Positions 11,709 through 24,517 of a stretch of DNA of 64,000 bases are shown here, in pieces. How positions within the stretch are numbered: position 1 is the first letter of the stretch; each line of letters begins with the position of its first letter. The position numbers and the translations under genes were made by a program. Below the pieces are notes generated by a model. The model saw only the letters and a list, made by a program, of their open reading frames with translations, searched no databases and was not told the origin of the DNA. Origin of the DNA: Biscogniauxia marginata (Eukaryota > Ascomycota > Sordariomycetes > Xylariales > Xylariaceae); the NCBI GenBank assembly GCA_022695795.1, contig MU404061.1, positions 682,001 through 746,000 on the forward strand, given 5' to 3'.

Positions 11709-12595
11709 ATGTCTGAACTGAAGGAAAAGTCAGTAAGCCCGGCGTATGAACTGTTTTTCTTAGCTGCAACTAATACCATCCTCACAGGAGAACAAGGAAA
11801 ACCGATCGCACGTATGCTTCGTCGCCCATCACCCACATGAAACGGGCGCCGATTAAGGCCCATAAACGGCCTTTGCGAACCTATAGCAAGCGCACAATAC
11901 CATCCGATATAGTAGAGCCCCCCGCGAAGAGACAACGCGTCGACGATGTGCATCACGATTCTCAAGCTCAGAAGTCTCCAGCTGGATCAGATGTAGACGT
12001 CTCTATTGCCCAGTATACTCTTCCAGACCCGCCTACCACTGCGCCAGCACGAAAGGGAACCATTACCGCCTACTTCAAGAAAATCGATCCTCCAACATCA
12101 AGCAGCATATTGCCCTCAGAGGCTTCTTCCGATAATGTCGAGCCGGCAGCAACACCTCCATCTTCTCCCCCCATGCTCAGTACTCAACGGAAGAAGGCAC
12201 GTCGGTTGACTACGCGCGCGATGGCTCGTGATAGCGAAGAGAGCGGAGACGAAGTTGGGAAGAAGAAAGAGTCTAAAACGGAGCATCCGGCTACGGTAAC
12301 CGATAAAGAGTCATCACATCTGGAGGGTGAAGGTATATTGGCTACTGTGAGCTCGCGTACGCTGAATCAGATGGATAACCTACCGAAGAAGCGATCTGAG
12401 GCTGGGAAACGCGGGAAAGTCGCAACAGTCCAGACTACTCTCAGTCTCAGCATGACCGATACGGGGTTCGCGGAGTGCAAAGACTGCAATATGCTGTATA
12501 ACCCTTTCCATGAGAAGGATGCCAAGGATCACGCCAGGATCCATGCGGCGCTGCGAAAAGCCAAGTCGGATACCAAGAATAATACGACAGGTTGA
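11709..12595 (+). CDS. ESCO-type C2H2 zinc-finger protein without acetyltransferase domain
   Basis: My model has exons 11709-11728 and 11788-12595 (275 residues). The 59-bp intron runs GTCAGT..CACAG with CTAAT branch and restores a basic N-terminus RTRKTDRTYASSP that leads into the long open frame. The middle is low-complexity, Ser/Thr/Pro/Lys-rich and probably disordered. KGTITAYF (96-103) resembles a PCNA-interacting box with Lys in place of Gln. The C-terminal finger C237-x2-C240-x14-H255-x3-H259, preceded by TTLSL, matches the zinc finger of cohesin acetyltransferases Eco1/ESCO. No GNAT domain follows before the stop or in the next 700 bp. It may be a stand-alone nuclear relative or a truncated Eco1. 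Without the first exon the frame could start at 11837. Confidence 0.7.
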
Positions 12596-14172
12596 ACGAT
12601 CTTCGGTTGCACCTCGCGCTAGTACGTTACATATCTTGTTGGGTTACAATATCTTCCTGCCAGGGTTCAGCAATGACACGATCGTTGGCAGGCTCAGATA
12701 TGGCGCACATGTACTCGCATGTACACTATCGCCTCGCCGCCATATTCCCCTATAGGACTCAAGTCCTCAGTACACTCCCTACATACGTCGACTAGTTGCC
12801 GTGTTCGGGCGGTAAAGAGGGTTGGGAGGTTATACTATGCTACTCCCTGCAAACGTCGAATAAGGACGATCGATCTGATGTGGATCACGATGTAATTCCT
12901 GGACGAATACGATGGCGTGGCCGTCTAAAGGTTGTCTAAAGGTTTACCCCCCTGAACGAGCTCACCTCGATGAGGACTAGTCGCATACTGAGTCAATCTC
13001 TGTATACTACGTATACTAGAGAGCTTTCACGAGGACTGGGGCACATAATATTGGATTATGACTAACGGCGTCACTGTGGTATGGCATGTAGAGTGGGCAT
13101 TATATGAAGCGCCTGGTCTGGTCGTATACTGGGCAACAGGTGTGGTGAGAGCTTACCTGTATAAATACTGCTATCCTCCTGAATAGAATGGGGTATCTGT
13201 GACCGTGACCTGGATGCTAGGGGGTCGAAGATGGCCAGTATAGCGCAAATCTATATCCAATACGAGCATTATCCATCACAACATGTAGTTGGCCATGACC
13301 TTGCAGACTTGACTATACGATCGTTGCTACTCCCCGGCCCTTTATTCCGTCCTGGCACGGAACCATAAAGGTAGCTAAGTATATTAAATAGAATGGATAC
13401 GGGTCACGCCAGCCTAGCGCATGTGTAGCTTTGCCCGTAGAAAGTTTACTACTAATGATTGCCGTTACGGTTAGTATATGCAGTACATGTATATCCCAAA
13501 CATGACGGTTTACAACACCGCCCCCAATATCTGTAACTACTCCGACACTGAACGTTTTACGGGAATGATACCAGTAGCTCACGTCTGTAATTCCATATAT
13601 TGCTGGTTGCTCAAGCGCCCTCCCATATTTCCCGACAATAGCCTTAACATCATCCTCGCATCTGTTTACCTACACCATCATCCACGCAATATACGGCGTC
13701 AGCATGAAACATGCTCGTTCCTTCCAGCAAGATGCCCACCCGTCCTCGGCGAAGGAAAACGCTGGGAAACTACCGCTTCGCTCCTAGCAATGCCGTCCCG
13801 TATCGAAGTAGCTCGGCCTGGATATGAGATGCTGAGAGGTAGCGTATGGACTATCCCATCATTTCCAAAGAATGCTAGCACAAGACGTAATAGATAATTG
13901 CGAGCTCCCAGCCGGTATAAGTCGCTGGCACTGGGGTATCTAGGGTCTTCTGGAATGTCGCAAATATCGCTACGAGGAAAAGGCGGCTCTGGCGCTTGAA
14001 TGCATGCGGGCGACAAGAGAATTGCTAAGTTTGTCGGTCGTTGTTGTTATTTGGATTTTCCCCCAGGACCGATTTCTAAACGGGTAGTGTCGAATAACTC
14101 CTTCTTTTCGCCGCGCCGGAAGGCCCTTACGGGGGAAAATGACCGAAAGCGCCTTCGACCTCGCCTCGTTCG
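12596..14172. other. Intergenic with unexplained open frames
   Basis: 1.6 kb. At 13699-14176 two overlapping minus-strand frames (105 and 68 codons) stay open downstream of the hypothetical gene that ends at 14173, and have coding-like composition (Arg/Pro/Ser-rich, few rare codons). They may be 3' exons or the decayed tail of that gene. A 139-codon plus-strand frame covers the same bases. I recognise none of them. 12600-13300 shows nothing. Confidence 0.4.
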
Positions 14173-15010
14173 TCAAGTATGAGGTCTCGCGGGGGCCAGG
14201 AATCGATGGAAGACCCCGGGCGGTTCCTGGAGGGGCGCCGGATATTCCACCTGCAGCATCCAGCCGTTCGCTTGGAGCAAGAGCACGAAGCCGTACAGCC
14301 GATTAGCGCAGATGAAGTTCATTCCGTATAGATCTGTCTCGGAGGGTCGGTCAGCCGCGAGATAAATACCCATCTCCCCCGGCCATTCTCCTAAGAAAAT
14401 AGAGGGGAAGAAAAAGGGGAGCAGGTGTATTGATTAGACCTGAACGGATCTGATCGTCCTGTACTTACTATAGGCTTCCAGCATGGAATCCGTCAGGAAG
14501 CCGACGTCGAGCACGCCCCGCGAGACCAGCTTCCCGACGACGCTCAGCAGCTTCGCCACCTCGGTCACGTCCTGCATCTGGCGCAGCGCGACGAATCGTA
14601 GGAACGGCAGCCAGCTCGCGAGCCTGTGCTGCTCGAACTGCTCGAAAGCTAGACGACGAGACAGAGCGAGCGGGCACGGGTCAGTGCTTATCGTCCGTCG
14701 GTTAAGAGAGAGAGTGGAGGGAGGGGGTTGAGGAGGAAATAGGAGAGGTTTTTTGTTATCTACCTGGGGTTCCGGGTGCCTGGGGAGGGGTAGGCCTGAT
14801 GATATTCGCGATGTATTGCGCCATGTTCTCAGGCCGTATTCGCGTCATGGGGCTGACGTAGGAGCTCAGTAGCACCTCGAGATGCGTGTGCCTCGTCTGC
14901 ACGGGGGCCGCTGAGGCCGGCGTTGGCATCGGCACGAACGTCGAAGGTGGTCTTGTGGGTAGCGGCCGCACAGTAGGAGGCCTCGAGGGCTCCTCTTGCG
15001 GGGAAGCCAT
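14173..15010 (-). CDS. Hypothetical protein, three exons
   Basis: Exons 15010-14764, 14648-14469 and 14390-14173 give 214 residues. Both introns (115 bp GTAGAT..CTAG; 78 bp GTAAGT..TTAG) splice in phase and join coherent hydrophobic/charged sequence, which supports a real gene. The N-terminal 45 residues are Pro/Thr-rich and probably disordered. The rest looks helical and globular: HLEVLLSSYVSPMTRIRP (about 42-59), then FEQFEQHRLASWLPFLRFVA and a Val/Leu-rich helix repeat, then an aromatic-rich region containing GMNFICANRLYGF. I see no known motif, signal peptide or membrane segment and cannot name the family. The stop comes early relative to open frames further downstream (to 13699), so the C-terminus may be truncated or mis-modelled. 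Confidence 0.6.
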
Positions 15011-15641
15011 TTTCTTTTCTTAGTTTATGGTTTTCTTTCTTCTTTTCTTTTGTAAAGCTGGTAATAGTTATGGTTCCACGGCGCGGCGTGATATGGCGAG
15101 GAGCGTCTTTTATAGGAAATTCTGGTACGTCACGCGATCACGGACTTTAGACTTCAGGATCAATCTGGTTCGCAATGCCTGAAGGCTGGTATCACCTTGT
15201 TGGTCACAGTCATGGAAAAAAAGTACTTCTAGAAAGATGTCACGGGGAGGATCGGGTAGTTGCGTAAAACCAAGGGACACTTTGATTCTGGGTTTGTTTT
15301 GTTCCAAGTGCTATCTCATGTCTTTGTTTTCTCCCGGGGGAAGCCTGGACTAGAGACTAGGTATGACTTATTTAGGAGGTTCTTTGTTGTTCTTTTTAGT
15401 TTCTAATATAATCGAGGTTGGTACATTGTGTACATCGATAACTTGTATTTCGCCATAATACTGCAAATAGTTTCGTTTTATGCCCAACTTGATCATGAGA
15501 GGTTCTCGGAGCTGGTAGGTTTGAGAAATATTTGATGTAGACCCGATAGATAAGAAATAAAAATATTAAAAAAAAACCGAAAGTTGGCAATTAGAACTCA
15601 TGGTCGGCGAACTGAATGCACCTCGTATATCAGGTATGCCG
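15011..15641. other. Intergenic, no gene seen
   Basis: 0.6 kb between the 5' end of the hypothetical gene and the 3' end of the Zn2Cys6 gene. A C/T-rich tract on the coding (minus) strand at about 15013-15050 lies just upstream of the 15010 start, as in many fungal core promoters. Otherwise it is AT-leaning with small frames only. Confidence 0.4.
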
Positions 15642-18174
15642 TTATTTTGGGTCGTTGGATCCAAGAGTATTCGGTGGAATCAACCAGTCAGAAACATCAA
15701 AGGTTAAACTTGGGTCCTATTACGTTGGTTGTTTGTTAGATCATTCCAGTTTGGAGTCACAGCCAGACAACTTACAAATGAGTTGAGATCAAAGCCAAAT
15801 ATACCAAATGTATCGGCATCATAAGGGCTAATATCATCCATCCACCCATCTATGGATTCCGATTTATCTGTCCATAGCCCTGACTGTCGGAGCAGCGCAG
15901 CACATTCTTTGAGTTCATTATTGAAAGTTTCGAAAACCAGCAACTTTGGGTTCTGGCCCATTTCCATTGCTCTGATTTGGCTAAGAATAACAGACAAGAA
16001 CAAATACTGCTTGAGACTTGGTCGCCCTAGGAGCATGATTTGCCGCCACTGCTCGCGGATGTGATTGAGGGTGCGTAGAAGAGGCACCCTGTTGGCTCGC
16101 GAAAGCATCGTGAGTGGATCTGTAGTTTCGGAAGGTCGAGACCCCAGATGGCTGCTGCTTCGTTCTTCTTCCAACTGTGTGATAACCTCGAGAGAGATGG
16201 CAGAGATTACATCTTGACTTAATGCACCCTTGAATAACCCACTGCCACGGATGCAAAGACGAGAGAAGTCGTCAAGCGTCCTCGAAGAAAGGTCCATCTT
16301 TTCCGCATATGAAGCCATGATAATGCTCGACTCCAGACAAACTTTCCGTGAGAGGAAGAAATGTGGGTCATTGCGAGCCCGGACTGCAAATGGCCGATGG
16401 ATGAATAAAATGATCCTTCGCATATATGTATCGAGAAACCTCATATGGAATTCTGAGAGTGAGATCCCCTCATTGCCATCTGAGGTTCGCGATTGAAAAA
16501 ATGCTGCGATATCTCGACAATGTGCCATCAAGGCCTTCCCAGATTCTAAGACAGATTCATAAAAGTATTCTTGACTAAGGTTGTTTAGCTGGCGAATAAG
16601 TTGTATTCGTAAGCGAAGAGACTTTGATAATAGAAGTTGCAGTGAGCAGTCAAATACGCCTTGTCTTGAATGTGGCGCGAAGGTTGTCAGCTCGTTGTCC
16701 TCTTTGAGATCATCATCTGGTATGTTCGAAGCGGGGTACAATTGAAAGTCATCAACTGAGATCGAGAGTGGAAGGGTTGAGTTCATGGATGTAATGGTGA
16801 TTAGTTCCAAAGCGGTTGTCCAGAGTCGCCGCCGCAACTCTGACTCGAATACAGACAAGCATCTGAAGGTTTGGGGATCGACATGTAAACCTAATGTAAA
16901 GCAAAGCTTCAGAAGAGCTTCGGTTATGATAGATGAAGCGCCTCCAAGGGAGGTTGTTTGGCGTGCCAACAATAGGAGACAGAAAATTTGCACGCCATCG
17001 AGGTTCATAGCGTCGCGTTCGGTAGGTCCGATGAGCCACCACTGAACAGCATAGGCCCATTCACGGGAAACACTTCGAATCTGATTAAAAACAGATTGGT
17101 CTGGAAGGAATACTGCCCCGATGGCAAGAACCATGATGAATTTCATAAGAAATGTGGTTTTCGGGGCATCTTGGTGCGACCAGTATTCTTCGTAGTCTCG
17201 TTTGAACGAAGGCACATGAAGAACACGGAATATAGGCTCGAACGTGCGCAAGTAACATTCTGTAGCACGGTCGCAGATATTTCTTGCCGGTATAGTATTA
17301 ACAAGATCAGGCATAGGGTCCTGTAATCTTCCAGCTCCGTGACCTTTGGCTAAACGCCGAACGGCCCCTATCTCCTTTAAAGTCGCAGCCGTCTCAGCTT
17401 GTGTGGTATCAATGACAGAATACGGCTTCACCTGCATTTTGGCCACGGTTTGGAACTAATCTTCATTAACAACATTTCCATGTTCAGCTGGTTTGGAGTG
17501 TAGCCTACCTGCCCAAGAGAATGGACCCAGTGGCTTGAGCCAAATAACCGAGTTTTGTCATCCCCTATACGGAGGTGGGGACAAGGCAGTGAGATATGCA
17601 ATCCGGTTATATTAGATGCAGACTGGTTACGTGTTGAAGCAGACAGCTGTTGCTCGATTTTGGCAATCCTCGCTTCGAGATCTTGTAGATGGTAATCATG
17701 ACCCACATGCCTGCTATTTGGCAGGGAGACGTCCTCTAAAGAACGAACTCGACGAGCGAGGTTGTCCTGGAGGTTTATATGATCCGAGGGCTCCTGGGGA
17801 GTCCCTGTTTGGATTCGACTCTCAGTAGCTACGAGCCCGCAAGAGATACCATGATCTAGCCGGGCGTCTATATGACTGGAACCGGTAAGATCGCCGTGCG
17901 AAGATACGGTTGGTTCTGAAGATCCTACAGGTGAAAGCGGGTGCCTAGACTTATACGAACAGAGCAATGCTGCCCTGGACCGTTTACATGGACTGCAGGG
18001 CAATCCTCGGTCGCACTTGATCTTGCCTAAGACACACCAGGTCAGGACATTTGGAGAACAAACTCGAATAGCCGGTTTTCAAGGACGGGGCGGCGACTCA
18101 CGAGAACGACATGGCTCACAGCTTTTGGCTGGACGCCGACGTTTGCGAGCTACGGCGTTAAGCTGCTCGGTCAT
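15642..18174 (-). CDS. Zn2Cys6 transcription factor with middle homology region
   Basis: Four exons (18174-18102, 18026-17509, 17455-15776, 15716-15642) give 781 residues. The first intron splits the zinc cluster; spliced, it reads C19-x2-C22-x6-C29-x5-C35-x2-C38-x8-C47, the Gal4-type pattern, with a basic RKRRRP stretch before it (nuclear signal) and KIK between Cys 22 and 29. A coiled-coil-like helix follows (LQDLEARIAKIEQQL). The large third exon carries the fungal-specific middle homology region, including CYLRTFEPIFRVLHVPSF and the Leu/Arg helix ELRRRLWTTALEL. The fourth exon, after a 59-bp GTAAGT..ATAG intron, gives a short DPSLTFDVSDWL ending typical of these regulators. It binds DNA as a pathway regulator; its target is unknown. 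It could control the metabolite genes nearby but that is only proximity. Confidence 0.9.
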
Positions 18175-21100
18175 TTTTATTTTAATATAGGTAACAAGAT
18201 CATAGACACGTAGCAAGCGAAGGGGGTTTTGAAATAGAGAGTATGTCAAGGCCCTGCCCTCAAATTCCTTAGATTGGGGAGCTCGGAGATGTTATGTCAT
18301 CATATGTATTGGAAAAGCCGAGAATTGAAATGAATAGGAGAATGCCGAGGCCGAGCTTTGCTGGCAGTCTCTACTGAGTGTCTACCTACCTAAGTATCAC
18401 AATCAGGGTATTATATGCGTTTAGTACAGTTTATGCGCGTATACATATTGGAGAGACCATGAATAAAATAATGATACGGATCTATAAAATCAACAACTGG
18501 GTACCTATATATATGTACAAAGTCTGAGGTAATTATTTGTGCATAATTAACTACCTATGCAACCTTAATCAGAAACGAAATCATTGTGCAGACAGCATTT
18601 CCCAGTTATGTAGCCATTGTAAGAACTACCTATTCGTCTAGCCAATTCCAACCATTAATGAAAATGCATGTGCATTCATGTAAAACTCGAGATTACCGCT
18701 ATAGTAGATTAGGTCAACGGTAACAATGCGACATAACGTGAAGTCTTATCCCCGAGCTTTTTAGGGGATTTACCGAACTTCTCCGCTGTAGGCTTTCCTT
18801 CTGATCATCTGCCCGAGGCTGTTAGATTTTTTTTATTTTTTATTTTTAAACAGGCTGCCTTTACCCATGAAGCACCCCATTATTCAACACTACACATAAA
18901 CCTTGTTAAGTATTTGGTACATGAACATACCTACTCTCTCATCTTTCACGAAATTATACCAATGTATTACCTAAGGTAGCTGTCAGCTACTACGACTGTT
19001 AATTAAATTGATCAACGGTTTTGATCAGTTATGGATATTCATGTCATATTGTTGGCACTTATAAATCATCGTTATTTTGTTGTTAAAGGTTATCGAAACT
19101 TATTGATGCAGTGATAGATTACTTCGCATCTCTTAGTATCATTCTCTTGCAGCCTTCTTTTCTTTTGCCCTCTCCTTAAGAAGAAAGTGGGACAGGAAAA
19201 TGATACACCGGGTAGATTTACGTCGACTTAGGAAGTGATGAGAGCAATACAGTAAGCGTGTTTATTATCGTCGGGGAATGCAGCCTGAAGAGTATGAGGC
19301 TGAACTAGGTGTGGCAACTCGGTTGGTAGCAATGAGAGACTAAACAGATTTAACCGCGTAGACGTGTCACGCTATATATAGTACACATATTAGTATTCAA
19401 AGACTCCTAGCTCCTCGAATGGATGCCTCGAACATCCCTGCATTGAGATAAGCCATACAATCTTCCGAGATACTCACCCGTGAAGCCGCATCCAGATTGC
19501 TGGTTAATATTCAGCCGTGGCAACCACTATTTACCAGCGTAACCGAATATATATCTCATACTTGAATTGAGTCTTGTTCACCATGTTATTGCCCCTCATT
19601 TTCTTACACCGTCTACCTAGATTGGAGGCTTCCTTGAGTCATGAGATTGACTGCATGCCCTATGCTAAATCGTCATGTGTAATCCCGATCATGTCTTCCT
19701 ATTTTAGCAACTTGGTTGATCTTACCCAATAGGCATAATTAGGTCTGTCTATCGTGATACTCTCAACGTCAGAGTCTAGAATATGGCCTAGTCAACTCTT
19801 TAATCTATGCATTTATTACTAGAGACTCTAAAATCCAAGCAGTGCGTAATCTAGCACATGTTTGAATTTCATGGGATCCGCGTCTGTAGAACATGTGAGC
19901 TGGACCTCAACTGCTAATACGGGCTGTTTTCTCTCCGTTGCACCTTTAAAACTGGATTAGAGATGCTCGGTGAGAATGAAGGGAGCTGAATGTTACCAAA
20001 CATATTCATCCGCCGTGGTGTAATTCTCACGGCACCCGGAAGCTTAAGTTGTCTCCGCCTGTACCAAGTACAACTTCATATTCTAGGTGAACTAGATCTT
20101 GAGAATACTTCATAACGATATTAAATCAGCGGTAAGAGGTTGAAAAGTAGAGTAATCTCGGACTCACCTAGTCCTGAAGTCATATGGCGCTAACATACAG
20201 GCCGATCGGGGTAATACATAATATTTCATAGTTGCTCATGTTTGTTCGAGGTTAACTACATTCTCGTAATACCGACGGAAGTGACATAACGATTCTTGGG
20301 GTAACTCTAGAATTGTCTCGCCTAAGTGCAGTCTCGTGGCCAATGGGCCCGCAGATACAACACACAGATGGGCAATCTGCATAACATCCTTATGTAAAAA
20401 GCCCCAAGGATCTGTAGGTATTACAGTCATACTATTAGCACCATCCTTGTACGAGTAAAAACCGCCAACTTTGGATCTTTGCAGGTACTATTTTCTGTTT
20501 GCTTTTATTGATGTATCTTTCCCATCCGGATAGTTCACGTTCCCTGGTGTTAGTGAACAATGATAATCTTTTGCGGTTGGCTCATATAGGCTGTATTCCT
20601 TCCGAGGAACCCATCTCTTCGCCTTATTCTATTTCGGATACTCACTACATACCGAAAGGGGTGGTCGTAATCATGGAGCACCAATCAAATGAATCAGCGA
20701 TGCGTGGAGCGATAACGTTTAGTTGCACTATTACTACCAAGAATGCACACACTGAACACATAGCTACAGTACATTATTGTGGTTTATACAATGTCGATAT
20801 CTCATTTCTAGTTCGACTTTGAAAGACCTTGAAATCGTAGAAACACGATGTCGTAGATGTCACGACAGCTGGTTATAAGATATCCATCTGTTGATGTGCA
20901 AGGAGAGGTTCACCAGTCATTTCTTACCAGCCAACAAAATCATATACAACCGTATCGCATGTTTACGGTGTGTCGACACTCACCTGATACTCTCAACACG
21001 CTCAACCGCTACCCACCTCATAATACTTCCAGCGTCTACGTTCCAATGCCGTGGTAGTATCAGTGGGGTTGATGGCGTTATTCGCGAAAAACCCTCTTTG

Positions 21101-21248
21101 GCCGATACATCTGCCGGGGAAAATCTTTGCTAATGTAAGTTATAATGTGGCCACACTATCTAATTACGCTTAAAATGGTGTGTGCGAGATTGTCGATCAC
21201 TCCTGACATCTTTTATATCTCTAGCCATAAGACTTCTTCAAACGAAAT
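18175..21248. other. Three kb without a supportable gene
   Basis: Upstream of the Zn2Cys6 gene and of the glutaminase-like gene. AT-leaning but not RIP-like. A short hairpin with ATCCCC/GGGGAT arms lies at about 18748-18769. An open plus-strand frame at 20499-20822 contains a stretch (HYIPKGVVVI) reminiscent of the P450 beta-strand before the PERF motif, but nothing else supports a P450. No tRNA found. Confidence 0.4.
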
Positions 21249-24009
21249 ATGTGTATTCCCGGGTTAAGCTTGATTCGGTTGAATCTAGTAATGCTTGCTG
21301 CACTCTTACCTATAGCCACGGCTCAGAATCCGCACGCGAATGATACAGATGGAAATGGCCACGATTTACCGAGCTACTCTCCCGTTCGACCTCCAGCCAT
21401 CCCCCTAGCAGTCAGAAGCCCTTATACGAGTGTGTGGTCCTCCACAGCAGGCCGCTCAACTCTTAACAGCCAAACTCCTGTATTCTGGACAGGAGACCAT
21501 GTAGGATGGGAAGGGATTGTTGTGGTCGATGGGAATGCCTACGAGTACATGGGTGATGCTATCCATGATCTTTCCGAACTCTCGTATTTCAATTCGTCAG
21601 TACCACAAGATGTCAAATTCGACTCCCAGTTCTCAAATTTCACTTTCACAGCAGGCCCTGTTAGAGTAACAGCTAGCTTCTTTTCACCAGTAACACCCAA
21701 GGATGTTTGTCGAAGCTCCATTCCACTAAGCTACTTGACAACGAGTGTACAGTCTAATAATGGCCAGCCGCACCACATTCATTTCTATTCGGATATAAAC
21801 TCCGGTTGGTTAGGGATAAACAACGATGCACAAATATACTGGGACCTGTATAAAGGCGTGATTCCCGTCAATAGCACGGGGAACTCTACAAACCCGAACG
21901 AGGAGATCTTTACCTGGATACAAGAGCGAAAAGGGTCGTATACCTTTGGCGAGGCATCTGATTTTCCCCAGTGGGGTAATCTCTCCTACACTACTAGCCC
22001 TCTGGGTGCTGCAAACTTCTCATATCAGAGCGGATATGCGTCGACCGTTCGGCTGGGTTTCCTGAATAACCTCATCCTCAACAATAACGTTATCCCAGGA
22101 TTTTATGGCTCCGGAAATCGACAACCAGTTTTTGCTTTTGCGCATGACTTTGGCATTGTCAGCCAAGCATCGGCTCGCTACACTGTTGGGTCGATACAGA
22201 ATCCCATCGTGCGGTACATACACACCGACGGAGTATCAAACTTGAAACCATGGTGGCAAAAATGCTACGGGGATTTGCACACCATGATTAAATTCCATTG
22301 GGATGATTTCTATAGCGTGCACGACTTGGCATACGCATTTGAGTCACAGCTTAGATCTGATGTCAACGCCTTCTACGAGATTAATGAGCCACCAACCTAT
22401 AGCAACTGTACAGTAGAGGAGCCCATGATTCTCACAAACGGGACAGACCAGTATGGCCAGCAATACGAATTCGACCCTAACTCTGCGTACGGGTTTGTGG
22501 AACCTACCAATGGAACAGGAATTGCTATCCCTTTCGTGTCCGAAGTGGAAGAATACTATGCGATTGTAGCTTTGTCTGCACGTCAAGTCATGGCTTCTTA
22601 TGTCTATGCAGTTCCCCCTACAAGAGAACCAGCCACGGGTACTCCAAGTGATACAGACGACCCTCTTATGTTCCAGAAGGAGATTTCAAGCAATGGCAAT
22701 ATTAACACCGTTGATGTGTTGTATCCTGCAACACCGTTTTTTCTCTACGCCAATCCAGACCTGCTGAAGTACAACTTGCAGCCACTATACGAGTTTCAAG
22801 AGGACCAGTTTTATCCGAATGGTTACTGCATACGTATGTAGTCTCATTTATTATTCCCCGTCTCCCTTGTCTTCAGAGATAATCCCTTTCCCAATATTAT
22901 CTGAAAATGAGCACTCGTTCTCAAGAAGGACCTAACGTTCCTGGCTATCACCTTTTTCAGTCTGGATAAGTATGGTCTGACATAGTATAGATGATCTTGG
23001 GGCTCATTTCCCAAACGCGACTGGCCACGTAGAGGGCAATGATGAGTATATGCCGGTAGAGGAAAGCGCAAACTTCATTTTAATGAGCTATGCGTACTAC
23101 AAGTTTACAGGCGATGTAGGGTGGCTGACGAGTCACTACGAACTACTGAAGCAGTTTACACAGTTCCTAATCTCGTTTACTCTGATAACAGAAGCACAGC
23201 TGAGCACAGATGACTTTGCTGATCGATTAGTTAACCAAACAAATCTCGCCATCAAGGGCATCGTTGGCCTACAGGCTATGTCATCCATCGCCAGACTCGC
23301 AGGCAACACGTACGATGCACTGAACTTCTCGATAACCGCAAAGGCCTACTATGAACAATGGGAATATTTTTCGATCGACCCGATCCACAAGCACACCACG
23401 TTAGCATATCAGTGGCGCTCGAGCTGGGGCCTACTCTACAACATCTACTTCGATAAGCTCTTGAACATGGGCCTTGTCAACGAGTCTGTATACTCTATGC
23501 AATCTGACTGGTATGCCACCGTCTCTCAAATTTTCGGTGTGCCACTTGACAATCGCCATCATTACACCAAGTCCGACTGGGAGGTGTGGACTGCTGCTAC
23601 CTGTTTGCCTAACACGCGAAGGCTGTTAATCAACTCGATCGCGTACTGGCTAAACGAAACGAGCACAGATCTCCCATTCACGGACCTTTACGAGGTAGTG
23701 GGCAGTGGCCATTATCCAGAGGTCCCAAACAGCATCTGGTTCCGGGCTCGTCCCGTCGCTGGTGGTCACTTTGCCTTGCTCGCCATGGGGAAAACGGGAC
23801 AAACTGCCAGTTCGGCCGCGGGGAATACATCAGGATCCTTGTTTCCGAAGAACAGCACTGAACCGCTGCCTCCTCCTCAGTCATCCTCTCCAGCACCCCC
23901 GCCAAGGAAGATTGTAGTAAAGGAGAACAATAGTACGGAGAGGAAAGTCACGATAATCTCGACGAATAGGCCCCGGTGGTTGCTGAAAAGACCTCTTCAT
24001 TTTTACTAG
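21249..24009 (+). CDS. Secreted glutaminase A-like protein
   Basis: Exons 21249-22833 and 22991-24009, joined over a 157-bp GTATGT..ATAG intron, give 867 residues. The join restores FYPNGYC-IHDLGAHFPNATGHVEG followed by NDEYMPVEES, the most conserved block of the fungal glutaminase A (GtaA; DUF5127/DUF4965/DUF1793) family. The N-terminus has a signal peptide (hydrophobic core LNLVMLAALLPIATA, cleavage near residue 25), then RPPAIPLAVRSPY and TPVFWTGDHVGWEG. Many N-x-S/T sites fit a secreted glycoprotein. WEVWTAATCLP and RPVAGGHFALL mark the C-terminal six-hairpin domain. Characterised members hydrolyse glutamine outside the cell; most homologues are untested, so the substrate is inferred. An extra Pro-rich then basic tail of about 60 residues follows the domain. 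No neighbour suggests an operon-like role. Confidence 0.88.
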
Positions 24010-24517
24010 AAAGGGGGATGACTTTCTATATTCCGAATGTCGTCAAACGAGGTTATATTGTATCATGGAACTCGTGCGCTTGAGTTTGCTGTTGATTTGA
24101 AATGGAACGCTACCGACACGTGCTAATTGAGAGAAAGGCAAAAGACCCGGATGTAGAGGTTGTTTTTTCATCATCCCCAAGCTCTTAAAGCTGAAATGAT
24201 TGGAATAAACTTGGAAGGTTTTTTATAAATTATGTCGTATATGTCTGTTCAATATATTGTAGCGTGATTCTCCCTTTGTCTACACGAAATCCCAGTCCAA
24301 TCTTTCGCCGTGTTCGGAGATAGCGCACCTTTACGATTGCAGTCGTCTTTGTCTGTACGAGTATCAATTCAATTATAGTCGAATACAATCTGATTAATTT
24401 CTCTTACCCGCCTCTTTCAATACCAAACATTTGCTCGAAAATCTCAAAGCCTTTTCTTATGGTAATCGAACCATACTTCCACCATAACTGTCTATCTTTA
24501 CTAGTCATCGCGCACCA
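24010..24517. other. Intergenic, kinase promoter side
   Basis: 0.5 kb between the glutaminase-like gene and the kinase, in tandem orientation. AT-leaning, with no recognisable element beyond probable 3' UTR and 5' flank. Confidence 0.4.

Noticed and set aside
15110..15590. Minus-strand frames of 65 and 64 codons
   Set aside because: Intergenic, no features; the upstream one overlaps the promoter side of the hypothetical gene.
20499..20822. P450-like strip (HYIPKGVVVI) in a 107-codon frame
   Set aside because: No ExxR, PERF or haem motif nearby in any frame; one ten-residue match is not enough.
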